Shown piece by piece: positions 1 through 10,633 of a DNA stretch of 64,000 nucleotides. A model generated the notes under the pieces. That model saw only the letters and a list, made by a program, of their open reading frames with translations, was not told where the DNA came from and ran no database searches. The stretch is from Theocolax elegans (taxonomy: Eukaryota; Arthropoda; Insecta; Hymenoptera; Cerocephalidae), in assembly GCA_026168455.1 (NCBI GenBank), contig CM047431.1:976098-1040097 (forward strand). Direction: 5' to 3'. The stretch's first letter is position 1. The number at the start of each line of letters is the position of its first letter. Made by a program: the position numbers and the translations under genes.

Positions 1-535
1 AGAGACTACCAGAGCTGTAGCAATTAAGAATCCGGCAATGCACAAACTTATAATAAAGCCGAAAAAAGCAGACAAATTCAGAAACGAAGATGAAATAAAA
101 TCTAAGTTTTAAGCAGAATTCCGACCGAGAGCAGAGAAGGCTCAGATTCGTAGCCTCAGGACGATAAATAAAGGATTAATTATAGAAACGGAATATGAAG
201 AATCTTTGCAAAATATTCTAAGTAAACCGTCTCTAAAAGAAACCTTTCAAATGTATAAACCAACAAAGCAAAAGCCGAGGATGATCATCTATGATCTCCC
301 CAAAAGCATAACCGAGAAAGAGATAAAAGAATTAATAGTCGAGCAAACCGTTTGCTCGGCTGACGAGGCGGAATGAGAATTAACGCCGAAATTTAAAACA
401 GGGAAGAGGGACACGAGCAGGACCAACTGGGTTATTGAGGTAACCCCAATAATTAGAAGTAGGTTGCTTCAAAGAAGGAGGATCTTTGTAGATTACCAAT
501 CTTGCAAGATACAGGACTTTGTACTAATCTCCGGG
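1..535 (+). pseudogene. ORF1 (gag-like) remnant of R1-clade LINE copy A
   Basis: Conceptual translation reads through with stops near 110 and 375. It shows the RRM-like region of R1-clade ORF1 proteins (KPRMIIYDLPKSITEKEI) and then the block TNWVIEVTPIIRSRLL...RRIFVDYQSCKIQDFV, which in this family lies just before the CCHC zinc knuckles. The knuckles are absent because the sequence then jumps into RT. ORF1 proteins of this clade bind the element RNA and localise the particle. This copy cannot make a working protein. Confidence 0.65.
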
Positions 536-540
536 TGTAA

Positions 541-1590
541 TTAAAGGAAAGTAATTATAACCGAAGGTGGCAATTTTGCAAGCAAAAATGTGACGAAGGG
601 ATGCCCGCAGGGATCTCTATTAGGACCAATTTTATGGAATGTCGTATTTGATGAAGTGCTTCACAAGTTAGACAGAGAAGGACACGAGACGATAGCCTAT
701 GCAGACGACCAAGCCATTATAATCGAAGGAGACTCCCGTAAAGAACGGGAACGGAAAGGACAAATGGCCATAAATATAATAGAAGAATGGAGTGAAAATG
801 TCAAAATGAAACATGCCCCAGATAAATGTGCAATGCTACTAGCAAAGAGAACATTTCATCAAAAATGTTACCACTAATCAGAATAAACGGACAAAGAATC
901 AAAAGGCAAGAACCGTTTAAATATCTGGGCGTTTCTTTCGGCAAAGGCCTCAGCGTACAAACGCTGTTACGGAGATCTCAAAGAAAACCAGAGGAATTTT
1001 CGAAAGGCTGGCCTTCCTGTCAAGAGAGGAATGAGGCTTAGGCTATCAATCTCTAGATATAATATACAAGGGAGTGTTCATACCCATAATTACATAGGCA
1101 GCAGCAGGATGGTACGGTCTCACAAATAATGTCCAGAAAAAGAAACTCATAATGTCGCAAAGATATGCCCTGATGAAAACCACAGGAGCATACAGAACCA
1201 TTTCGGCTGAATCTATTACAACAATTACAGGTCACCTACCGATTGACTTAGAATGTGATAGAAGAATCGGACTATACTGGATGAGGAAAAGAAAAGAGTA
1301 CCGATATAAAAACTTTACAGTTCAATCGGAGGAAAGACTAGGCACACGAAGAGAAATAAAATTGTTAATAGAAAGGCTAAACCAGGAAATAAGAAAGGAA
1401 TGGCAGTTAAGATGGGACAATACGATAAAAGGAAGACGCACATATGAGGTTTTACCCACCATAGACGAAAGGCTAGCAAAGTTTTGGTTTAGACCGAGTA
1501 AAAATGGCTAATCCAAATACTCAGTGGACATGGGAATTTCCAATCTTTTAGGAAAAGATTTAATTTCGTAGAGTCCGACCTATGCAGCTG
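541..1590 (+). pseudogene. ORF2 reverse transcriptase remnant, C-terminal half, R1 clade
   Basis: Pieces in different frames can be read in order. 560-877 has the RT finger/palm block with GCPQGSLLGPILWN and the catalytic YADD motif. 826-1041 holds the next palm/thumb part. 1152-1511 holds the TGAYRTIS...LPIDLE block typical of the R1-clade C terminus. Around 1560-1590 comes a C-x-C...H remnant of the C-terminal zinc finger (LCSCEEADTPEH). At least two frameshifts separate them. A full R1 ORF2 also has an N-terminal endonuclease of about 220 residues and the RT front motifs, none of which is present. Confidence 0.8.
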
Positions 1591-2573
1591 TGAAGAGGCA
1601 GACACCCCTGAACACGGTACCTGAATATGTACAGGATATGGAAGAAGCAGCTAGAAACACGAAAAGAATGATGACGACTAAAGAGGGAATAGACAAATTA
1701 ACCATGATGGTTAAAGACATTATGCTTGTAAAAATTGCTACCGAAGACTTAGAAAAAGTCTTGGCTTTAACCGTGATAATAGCAGAATTAGCAGAATTAG
1801 CAGAACCACAGGAAGACGAAGTATGAATGATAGAAGTAGGTCCAGTTAATCTTCCAGAAATAGAAATAGGTTAGAAAGAAAGGAAAAGCATAAGTGAGCA
1901 GAGGAAGAAAGTGAATTGAGTGAAAGACGGAAGATAGTAGATAGGTTAAAAATCGAAAGTCGCACTAATAAATGTCGCACTAACAGTGGTAGTAGAACAG
2001 AGGTAATCAAGGTAGATAGAGATGTTGAACTAACAAAAATAATGACTAACATTTCAGATAGGGAAAAAAGGGTTTTCGTAGAATGAAATTTGAGCGAAAG
2101 GAAAGGATGAATGTAAAAGCTCAGAATGAAAGAAAGGGTGAGTGAGAGAGCAGATAGGTAGATAGGAACTCCTTCTTTTAGTGTAGGCAAAAGCCAAGGA
2201 AGAGAGAAGAAAGAAGAGAGAAGAGAAGAAAGAAGAGAGAAGGGAAGAAAGAAGAGAAAGGAAAGAGAAAAAGAAAACCTCGAGAACAGTTGGTCTTGCT
2301 TCCCTGAAAAAAGTAAAGAAATAAAGAAACAAAAACAAAAAATAAAAAATAAAACCAAAGCAATAAATAAGAACAAATGAGTAATGTATAATCGCAAGAG
2401 CAGAGAAAGGCTAAAGCCAACTCCTTATGTTCTGTAGTCCAAATAACCGTCACAGTCGAAGATAAGAAATGAAAGGAAGATAGCAACAGACGACGTGACA
2501 TGGACGACCGCCGGTATGCCTGAGGCGAGGTACGGCGGCAATGATCGATGCGTTAGGCATCGATCTAGCTCGG
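1590..2573 (+). other. C-terminal tail and purine-rich 3' region of LINE copy A
   Basis: 1590-1826 is an open frame of 78 codons that continues the ORF2 C terminus after a frameshift. From about 1840 to 2480 the sense strand is strongly purine-rich (GAGAGAAGAAAGAAG runs near 2200-2260), which opens long meaningless frames on the minus strand. The last 80 bases are GC-rich and end in a perfect hairpin. The matching 3' region in copy B (56889-57185) is recognisable but about 400 bases shorter. Confidence 0.55.
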
Positions 2574-2879
2574 TTTTTTTTGTGCCCACGACGCTCTCAT
2601 CTTCGATTTTTCAGGTAAATCGGTAAAAATACTGATGTTTTTGATAAGTATGTAACAACTACAGCTGCTACGCTGAAAAAAATGAACATAACAGTTTTGT
2701 CGATATGGTAACATCTATTACGCTGCTCAGTTGGATGCAATAGCAATTGTCATATTATTATTAAAAAATACTGAGTTATGTTCACATTTGCTCCTTAGAA
2801 ACTTCGAAAGGAATAAAAAAGAATAAATACTGGAATTTTGCGCTAGTCGCAGAAAACTTAAATGAAAAGAGAAGACCTT

Positions 2880-3405
2880 TTAAGAAGTTAAACAAAGTCA
2901 TGCATTGACCGAAACATCTTAGAAGATAACTAAAATTATACGTTTTCTCAGAAGGGATTTAACCTATAGAAGTGCCTTAGGAAACGCAGAAAGGCATAAA
3001 GAGTCAGAAATACTTAAATATTTGCAGTCGTAGGGAGAAAGTTAGGTAAAAATCAAGAATCGGTTTTTAAGTTTGCACCGTTGTACTTTAATCATAGATA
3101 TCTCGGAAAATAACGAAAATATTGTGTTTTCTTAGTAGGTGCCCAACTTTCAGAATTGCCCTTAGCAAACGCCGAAAGGCATAAAGAGTCAGAAGTACTT
3201 AAATATTTGCAGTCGTAGGGAGAAAGTTAGGTAAAAATCATGAATCGGTTTTTAAGTTTTGCACAGTTGTACTTTGTCACAAATCTCCCGGGAAATAACG
3301 AAAATTTTGCGTTTCCTAGTAGGTACTTAACTTCCAGAATTGCTCTGCGAATACATAGGGAGGCATGACGAAGTAAAAGTACTTAAATATTGGCATAGTA
3401 ACTTA
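2880..3405. repeat. ~180-bp tandem repeats downstream of the SprT remnant
   Basis: The block beginning GCATAAAGAGTCAGAA and running through GGAGAAAGTTAGGTAAAAATC occurs at about 2996 and again at about 3178, a period near 181 bases, with a weaker third partial unit near 3360. Copy B (56210-56560) has the same sequence with one unit fewer. Confidence 0.7.
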
Positions 3406-3414
3406 TTAATTAAA

Positions 3415-3860
3415 TTATAATTGAAATACCCAAGATATTTTGTTGACTCGCTGGGTATTCAGGCAAACATGGAACCCAGGCGGATGATCCATACTTGGTT
3501 GAATATTTCGAGTGAAGGTACGAGGGAGATTGCACCCCAAGCATTTCCAGTGGCATTTTTGAATTAACGCTAGAGCCGCATCATGGTTGATCGTCACCTC
3601 CAACCCGATCAATTTCATCAATTTTGGCAGCAAACACTCCGTCATGACCGTCATGGTCGACGGAGTGCCTACCATTGATGTACAACCAAGCATGGACCAT
3701 TTCGTGTAATAGGGTTTCTTCGGTGTCTTGAACGGCAACAGCGAGAGTATCGGCCTAATAAGCGTCAACTCCCACGTGTTGTTGTTGCAGAGACTCGAAG
3801 ACCGTGTTTGCCCGTTTATCCCACGAGCCGTATATCTGTAAATTTTCTGTCACTCCTCTT
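3415..3860 (-). pseudogene. SprT/Spartan-like metalloprotease remnant, copy A
   Basis: On the minus strand the conceptual protein shows ETLLHEMVHAWLYINGRH. HEMVH (3692-3706) is the HExxH zinc-protease motif of SprT domains. It is followed by a histidine-rich DHDGHDGVF block that carries the expected third zinc ligand, then, after a frameshift near 3610, a region ending HWKCLGC that resembles the zinc ribbon after SprT domains. SprT/Spartan proteases cleave DNA-protein crosslinks in the nucleus. The N-terminal region seen in copy B (55668-55820) is deleted here. The gene is broken and has no introns in the part seen. Confidence 0.65.
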
Positions 3861-4350
3861 CATAATAAAAAAATTTTACAAATGTAAGAAAAAAATTTTA
3901 ACTAACTCATATAATTTAATGAGGTTACTTCGTTTGTGGATTTTCAAAAACGTCGTCGTCGCTACCTAGCATTAGAAATAACAACTATTAGTCTACAGAT
4001 TTTTAATTTCACGTTTTTTTCTTCAATTTTTAATAACCATGTTATTGATTAGCAAAGAAATGTTAATAATAAGTCAATAAACAATTATCAGTTTCAATTA
4101 ACTATATTTTTAAAATTGCTACCCCGATTTTTTTAAGAATTCAACCACAAGTGTCTGATAGGCTGATTATCTATTTACATTCTACTTTTGCAATAGAAGA
4201 AATTAGACTAGAAGTTATTTTTTTTTAAAAATTCGTATCAGAAGTAATTATAAATTATACTAATTAGTTTTCTAATTAAATTTTTATAATAATATTATAG
4301 TTAGACATTTGAGAATAAGTAAAAATTTGTTAATATAACAATTTATATTT

Positions 4351-4578
4351 CTAACTAAAAAAAAATAAAGTTATTAAAAATATTTTTACTTTCGTAAGAG
4401 CCTCAGCGCAAACTTTTGCAGTTTGCAGCTTACATATTTCAAAATTGTTTTGCCTGCCGTAATTCCATGATTTTTCCCGATGAGCGCGTTTATGTGCCTT
4501 GGATGCCTGGCCAACATTTGCGGCACGAGCGTAGCAAGTGTTGCTGGTTGGGGGCAGGCATCGAAAATACATGAACAA
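4351..4578 (-). other. small ORF, unassigned
   Basis: A 75-codon minus-strand frame rich in basic residues and cysteines lies upstream of the SprT remnant in the same orientation. It resembles no family I can name. Its GC content is higher than that of the surroundings, suggesting a coding relic rather than chance. Confidence 0.25.
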
Positions 4579-4699
4579 GCAAATTACACATTATATTTTT
4601 AAATTATTAAATAAACAGTAATTTGTAAATAAAGTCTTTGAATATTTTTTAAATAAACAAAAATTTAATATTACTTTATTTACAACTATTTTTTACAAT

Positions 4700-4868
4700 T
4701 TAGATTATTTTTAAATGCACTCGAAAGATGATTTTTATTATCATCTTCCTACTTTTTGAATGCCTCGTAAACTTGTAAATAACGATCACCAGACTTTTTT
4801 GGTAAAATTTCACTACTTATAATTAATTCTGCTTCGTTCTTCAAAATGGCGTCCAACGTTTAATTATA
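4700..4868 (-). pseudogene. possible tyrosine-recombinase-like (Crypton-type) N-terminal fragment
   Basis: Minus-strand translation gives a clean run of about 35 residues (ILKNEAELIISSEILPKK, then SGDRYLQVYEAFKK, then a stop). It resembles the helical N-terminal DNA-binding part of insect recombinase-like repeat proteins. No catalytic residues are visible and the match is from memory only. It has the same orientation as the SprT remnant 850 bases away, so both could belong to one element. Confidence 0.3.
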
Positions 4869-5180
4869 ATCGGAAATACTTCTAATATAAAATATATAAT
4901 TAAAGTCATTTTTCGTGTTTAAATTTCGTTTTCGTTACAGTGAGGCACCCCAGAGTAGATGAATGAGTGTTATAAAAATTTATTTGTGTAAATCTGCCCA
5001 CAAAAATTATGATTAAAATTAATATTACTTTTCTAGTATCTAATACCATTATATATATAAAAATAATTCCAAATACATTATACCTATAAGATTACAGTGT
5101 CACACCAATAGAAATAATTATAATATATATTATATCTCATTTATAAGATATTTAACTATATACACATATATATATATATA
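4869..5180. other. AT-rich spacer with TA microsatellite
   Basis: No coding signal. It ends in an (AT)n run (5160-5180) that abuts the first F palindrome, consistent with insertion of F elements into TA repeats. Confidence 0.5.
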
Positions 5181-6836
5181 TGGGTGGTTCTCTGTGACAT
5201 CGAAGATGAAAAAAATAAATATTGCTATAACTGTGGGAATATGTTTTAGAGGTATCCAGTAGTTCTCTTGAATTTTTTCAGATTTTTTCTGGGCCATTAT
5301 TTTAAGTTACAGAGAGTCAAAGTTGACATTTTAGCACTTTTTTGCATTATATGCCCATTTTCATGAATTTTTAGCTCCCAGGGGATGCATTTTACACTAA
5401 AAACGTAAGTATGACTTTTTTTGTAAAATTTTCCGAATTTTTCATTAAAAATACTTTTGAAGACATAAATGTATGCTGTCACACTCTTGTAAGCCATTTA
5501 AACCTTAAATAGTGAAAATCAGAAATTCTGCTCCGGACTCTGGTAACCTAATACAGTCTAAAAGATGTCTTTTTATAGTCAGAAACTGCCTAAAAATTTC
5601 CAGAGTGGGTCTAAATCATTAAGATTACTTATGGTCAAAATATCCGGGAAAAGTGCCCGAAATATTAATAGAAATGTATATTTGTTGCCTTATAACGATG
5701 AATCTATTAGCATGATCATTGCAAAAAAATTTGTGCACTTACCTTGGAGTGGTAGAAAAGTATCTTCACTTGTTTCAGTATCCATCTAATCCCCTGTAAG
5801 CTGCTAAAAATACAAATATTATTATAAAATTATAAAAAATTATTTTTTAAACATTTATAATTCTGGATTATTAGTTTTACATCCGTTACAAGAATTATTA
5901 TACTAATCTGAAGGATTACTATAAAAGTATCAACATTATTATTATTCTTATTCAGCAATACATTGTTTAGATTTCACAAACTTGTCACTTTCACGTTATC
6001 ATATTATTCATTATAATTATATATCCGATTTATTTATATATCTTTTGTATTAAATACATATATTCAGTTATTGTAATAATGATGTTTATATATTTATAGT
6101 AATCCTTCAGATTAGTATTATAATTCTTGTAAGGGATGTAAAACTAAAAATTCAGCATTATAAATGTTTAAAAATTAATTTTTTACATTTGTATAATAAT
6201 ATTTGTATTTTTAGCAGCTTACAGGGGATTAGATGGATACTGAAACAAGTGAAGATACTTTTCTACCACTCTAAGGTAAGTGCACAAATTTTTTTGCAAT
6301 GATCATGCTAATAGATTCATCGTTATAAGGCAACAAATATACATTTCTATTAATATTTCGGGCACTTTTCCCGGATATGTTGACCATAAGTGATCTTAAT
6401 GATTTAGACCCACTCTGGAAATTTTTAGGCAGTTTTTGACTATAAAAAGACATCTTTTAGACAGTATTAGGTTACCAGAGTCCGGAGCAGAATTGCTGAT
6501 TTTCACTATTTAAGGTTTAAATGGCTTACAAGAGTGTGACAGCATACATTTATGTCTTTAAAAGTATTTTTAATGAAATGTTCGGAAAATTTTACAAAAA
6601 AAGTCATACTTACGTTTTTAGTGAAAAATGCATCCCCTGGGAGCTAAAAATTCATGAAAATGGGCATATAATGCAAAAAAGTGCTAAAATGTCAACTTTG
6701 ACTCTCTGTAACTTAAAATAATGGCCCAGAAAAAATCTGAAAAAATTCAAGAGATCTACTGGATACCTCTAAAACATATTCCCACAGTTATAGCAATATT
6801 TATTTTTTCATCTTCGATGTCACAGAGAACCACCCA
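5181..6836. mobile_element. F1: palindromic fold-back element
   Basis: The ends are TGGGTGGTTCTCTGTGACAT and its reverse complement. Two arms of about 620-640 bases are near-perfect inverted copies around a spacer of roughly 370 bases. (TA)n lies on both sides. Each arm holds two short opposed frames (MAYKSVTAYIY..., 66 codons, and MSFYSQKLPKN..., 74 codons) that match no transposase I know. They are mirrored because the arms are. Likely a non-autonomous DNA transposon that inserts at TA. Confidence 0.8.
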
Positions 6837-7182
6837 TATATATATATATATATCTACATATTTATTTAAACATTTTATTATTGAATTGAAAGGATATTGT
6901 TTCCAGGACTCATTGAAAGGAATTCTTTTTCAGATTTAATTGAAAGGAATTTATTACAGATTTCTAAACCAAGCTGAAAGGAAATTAATTTTAATTTATA
7001 TTGAAAGGAAAAATTTTTTTCTTCTCCCCTCTGTTTTCAGTATCCATAAACAAGGACCAACTATCAATTTTAAATTAATTTAATATCTGTATTAAAACCT
7101 GTCCTGATAATTTTCTCCCCTTTAATAATTATAATCATTTATTTAAACAATTCACAAAATTAATTTATTTAAATATATTAAC
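6837..7182. other. AT-rich stretch with ATTGAAAGGA repeats
   Basis: The motif ATTGAAAGGA or TGAAAGGAA occurs five times between 6885 and 7010. No coding signal. Second copy 16991-17338. Confidence 0.45.
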
Positions 7183-8310
7183 TATAACGGTAAGCGAGTT
7201 ACCGATCAGGTAAGCGACGCGAAAGAGGATATACAGCGCGGCGCGCGCACGAACGCGCGAGAATCGTGCGCGCCCAGCTGGGAGTAACGAGATAGAGTGC
7301 GCGCGCACGGCAACAACATCGTGTTGACGACGGCCGAGAGATTCTTTACGTGATAAAGAGTGTATAGAAAGACTGGTGCATTTAGTGTGTGGGTGTGAGG
7401 TTTTCTCCCCACCAATCTCCACGTCGGCGTGCGGAGCAGCACGTCCCACAGGGAGTGAGAGAAGGAAGCCACGAGTCGACCGCCTTCCCGACCGTTGAAG
7501 TGAGAGAGAGATAAGCACGAGGACGAGCTATCTCTCTGTTGCCCAGTCGTTTCCCGCCGAGGCGAGATATTTAGATACGCGATAAGTGGTGCACCACGTT
7601 TAGACCCGCGTGTCTACCTAATATTTCGTGTCCTGATTTACCTGGTACGGTCCAGGTGAGGAAGCGTTCCTCCTTTCCCCCCTCTCGTGACAAATCCCGC
7701 CCGGGTAGACAGGTCGGTGGTTCGCGGGAGCCACTTCACGAGAGAAGGCGCGCGTGACGTAGGAAGCTTCTACATCAAAGCTCCCTACGTCAGAGATACA
7801 TACGTCACGCGGTGTGACGTATAGCTATCAGGATAAGCAGCCGATCATTCCCGGATCGGTTGCTCGTAACTCGTTAGTTAATAGGTTTTAACTACTTGTT
7901 TTCGCGCTGACCTCGGGGGTAGTCATCGGTACGACTCCCCGTAAATTGTTAAAAGTTTATTTACAGTTAATTTGTTAATATTTAATTGTTTATTTAATAA
8001 ATTAACTCGGTGAGATAAACTTTCTAGCCGATTAACGTCAAATATCGATTGTTGATAGTGTTTTACCGGTTACTGTCCTATCCTACGAATACCACCCTCT
8101 CCGGTGTTTATCCTAGTTGGCAATTTTGGACATAGGGCCCAACACACGGTATCTAAGTCAAAACGAGGTGTTTGACGTTGTTAACGGCATTGCATGGGAA
8201 TCAAAGTGATTCTCGGCCGCATCGTGGGACTGCACACTTAAGGTTGGTAAGTTGGGACAAATTGGGCCTAACCGTGGGCCTTACATTTCCCCAGTATCCA
8301 CCCCGTTACA
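7183..8310 (+). mobile_element. solo LTR with 4-bp target duplication TAAC
   Basis: A GC-rich block starting TATAACGGTAAG and ending CCACCCCGTTACA, flanked directly by TAAC at 7179-7182 and 8311-8314. The ends form the inverted pair T(A/G)TAACGG...CCGTTACA. At 1128 bases without an internal domain it is best read as a solo LTR. Its termini are the same as those of the TRIM at 12300-13150. The long open frames inside (for example 7206-7518 minus) are GC-rich noncoding artefacts. Strand is set by convention only. Confidence 0.7.
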
Positions 8311-8640
8311 TAACTCAGAATTGAAAAACACAGAATATAATCAAGAAGAAAATATTTATAAAGAACAATTACGAGGTGGTATATTACAATATCATTTATA
8401 TTTATATTAACACATTATAATTGTATAATACTACCCAAAGATAAAAGTAAGTGGTGTGACACAGTGTTTATTTTTTAACCTCTAGACTACATTAAGAAGA
8501 AATATTAGTAAATACTTGAAGGTGAAAAGACATATTTAAAAGTTACTGGTATTATCATTTATCAATATCTTTAAAATTATCTTGTGAATTAAATTATTCG
8601 TTATTAGAATATTGGTCATATATTGGTTAAGTATTGGTTA
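8311..8640. other. AT-rich spacer
   Basis: No coding, repeat or RNA signal recognised. Second copy 18466-18793. Confidence 0.4.
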
Positions 8641-9175
8641 ATTGAAAGGTATATTGTTATTAATTAAACTTTTATATATTTTGCTTAAACTCTATAGAAA
8701 GTTTTAATTAATTTCCACAAAACTGATAAAAAGGAAACTTCTTTTTTTTAATTTTCTTTAAATAAACAATGCCTATCCTTCCCGTGCTTTACATCAGTAA
8801 ATGAACAATATAATAGAATAATAACCTTTTTTATGTGTAACTTATATTCCATAATAGTTTTCTGCAATTGAAAGTACTAAAATCAAAAACACCTTCCAAG
8901 AAGGTGTCAAAACCCGCAAGTATTGTTATTCTAATCAAACTTTGAAAATTGTTATCTGATAAATAAATTCTGCAATTGAATCTGACATTGTTATCTGATA
9001 AATAAATAATTTTAATTCTAACTCCTTTATTTTATCTATTTCTTTGAATTTTAAATAAACATTATTTTAAATATAACGAAAATTTCACATAAAAAATTTC
9101 TGCAATTGAAAGAACTGAAATCAAACTGAAATCGACAAGTATTTTGAATCGTACCATAAATATATATTTGCTTGG
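8641..9175. mobile_element. P-family element with repeated CTGCAATTGAAAG motif
   Basis: The motif CTGCAATTGAA(A)G occurs three to four times (about 8865, 8980, 9100). An inner hairpin ACACCTTC...GAAGGTGT lies at 8891-8911, and a terminal TTGAAAGGTATATTG at 8645. The same sequence lies inverted at about 28000-28530, and related copies at 27179-27980 and 45700-46095. The repeated motif looks like a subterminal transposase-binding site. No protein is encoded. Second copy about 18794-19328. Confidence 0.55.
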
Positions 9176-9339
9176 CACATATCAAGACCGAGCGGCAGAA
9201 CCCCTGGCAAACACCTACCTACCCGTATAAGCTAGACGAGTCCCTAGCTACACCTACCTATCCCCATACTATTGCCTAGTTACCTACCCGCACATTAACT
9301 ACGTCCTGCCTACACTCACATACTAAATACCCCTTCCCA

Positions 9340-9560
9340 GGCACAGTACACAAAACTGAGGTGGTCCTGGCGATGAGGACCTTGGGCGAGCTCAGACTAT
9401 CAGGTGGGCTCCTCCGAGTCTGGCACTGCAAACAGGATATTCAAGGGAGACGATTACCAGGAAGCCTCCAGGACCCTCCGAAGCCTCACAGTAGCAGTCA
9501 AGGCGATGAGGTGGTACTCAGGCAGGAAGCCGAAGAACCTCCAACGCCAAGCAAGATACA
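9340..9560. repeat. dispersed segment also present inverted at 48130-48345
   Basis: A GC-rich block (GTGGTCCTGGCGATGAGG ... GCAAGATACAGCTG) matching the reverse complement of 48130-48345 at moderate identity. One frame keeps a short similar peptide (AVKAMRWYSGRKPKN here), suggesting a shared coding relic of unknown family. Second copy 19493-19713. Confidence 0.5.
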
Positions 9561-9729
9561 GCTGTAAAAGGAATACTTCATAAGAACTAATACACAGTAA
9601 GAGAGTAAGGAGTAAGGAAGAGGATAAATAGCCATAGCCAAGAAGACAAAAGACAAGTAAATATATGTACAGCTTAATATAATCATTACAGCTGTACAAG
9701 GAACATCATAGGGTAAATTGAGGTTAGGT

Positions 9730-10617
9730 TGCTGTACACAAACAACGTGTACAGCCGATCTTCCGGATAATCACGCATACAAATACACATATGTGTGTAA
9801 ACCTCACGACCAAATAGCCACTTAGAGCCGTAGACGGAGCGGCTATCCATCAGAGAGGTCAACGTCGCCGAGGAGAGAGGAGTGACTCGGCCTCGAGCAG
9901 CAAGTGACGGCGGGTGAGCTTCGTACCTGAAACTCATGTCGTACCCAGTTGAAGAACGCAGTTAATAACTAATGAATTATTAGTTACCTGGGAAGAGGTT
10001 GTACCTCGTCTCCGAGACGGCAGCAGCACCAGGTCACCATCACGCAGTATACAGCAACATACAGCGGAGTTACGCCGATACAGCCTGAATACAGCGGCAC
10101 TCGACTCACTCGCGAGACGCGAGATCGAGGTGCCGCGCACGAGTACGTACTGCGCAGGCGCGCGGTACGAACACGGGGCTCTCGAGCACGCCGAGAGCCA
10201 GTGCTCTACGGTCCGCCGTCCTAAACGGATATTCGTTAATATAGCGAAGCCGCAGAATATCGGGTAGCGAACGAGAGAGATAGAGAGAGTGACATCGCCA
10301 TTGAGGGACGAGTGCCGATTTCCTCGATAAAGGTTGGTGAATAATTCACTCTCGCTGCATACGGTACCGCCGAGTATCCGTACTAGTGTGTGCGAGATCC
10401 TGGTTCCCTCCTTCCCCCTCCCCTCCCCTAAAGCGAACCGATGCTAAGCATTTTCTAAGTTACGATAACCCGCGAGTTATCGCTTACTCGTCGCGAATCA
10501 ACGCGGCTGGCGTCCACCCCCCTAAATTATTTGTTTCTTTTAATAAATACTTATTTTATTTATAATTAATTGTTGACCCTATATAACCTGCACCCTGATC
10601 CCCAGTGCAGCGTTACA
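9730..10617 (+). mobile_element. 5' LTR of an LTR retrotransposon (family with hairpin ends)
   Basis: Starts with a 9-bp perfect hairpin (GCTGTACAC/GTGTACAGC, 9731-9755). It contains GC-rich U3 sequence, the conserved motif CGCGGCTGGCGTCC near 10503, AATAAA near 10541 and a terminal hairpin CTGCAC/GTGCAG (10588-10610), and ends CGTTACA. A primer-binding site follows at once. The 5' limit is set by the hairpin and is approximate. Confidence 0.7.
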
Positions 10618-10633
10618 TTGGCGCCCAACGTGG
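10618..10633 (+). promoter_or_regulatory. retrotransposon primer-binding site
   Basis: TTGGCGCCCAACGTGG lies directly after the LTR end. TGGCGCCC is the common tRNA 3'-end complement used by many Gypsy-type elements. Its presence shows this LTR is a 5' LTR and not a solo LTR. Second copy at 20771. Confidence 0.75.

Larger units (their letters stand above)
1..2581 (+). mobile_element. R1-clade non-LTR retrotransposon (LINE), copy A, decayed
   Basis: A LINE that enters from beyond the left edge. It holds an ORF1 remnant (about 1-535), an ORF2 reverse-transcriptase remnant (about 541-1590), a very purine-rich 3' region (about 1840-2480) and a 3' end made of a GATCGATGC/GCATCGATC inverted repeat followed by eight T (2574-2581). 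Compared with a usual R1-type element the ORF1 zinc knuckles, the endonuclease and the front half of the RT are gone: ORF1 sequence joins RT sequence directly near 535. Its 3' junction is identical to that of copy B at 56848-57590. Several in-frame stops and frameshifts show it is dead. R1 clade is inferred from the RT core and the C-terminal region. Confidence 0.8.
2582..4340 (-). repeat. SprT-carrying segment, copy A (inverted relative to copy B)
   Basis: This stretch matches, in reverse complement, two separated parts of the right side of the window: 51065-51560 (with 3845-4330) and 55640-56840 (with 2590-3855). Order and orientation are mirrored, so A and B are two copies of one larger unit. 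B is split by a fold-back element, a TRIM-LTR-like piece and a solo LTR. Nothing in it identifies a transposase. Whether the unit is a transposon or a dispersed segmental duplication is open. Confidence 0.7.

Noticed and set aside
1846..2501. Long minus-strand ORFs rich in Phe, Leu and Ser
   Set aside because: Shadow of a purine-rich strand in the LINE 3' region. Low-complexity translation with no domain.
5297..6721. Mirrored short ORFs in the F elements (66 and 74 codons) as genes
   Set aside because: They occur only because the arms are inverted copies. No domain is recognisable, and copy-to-copy similarity follows from recent shared ancestry.
7165..7518. Arg-rich ORFs in GC-rich blocks (also 36131-36533, 44008-44411, 53731-54398, 61183-61541)
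   Set aside because: All lie inside LTR-like GC-rich sequence, overlap in several frames and show no domain.
8862..9120. CRISPR-like array from the recurring CTGCAATTGAAAG motif
   Set aside because: Irregular spacing, divergent repeats, both orientations and a eukaryotic context. Read as transposon sites.
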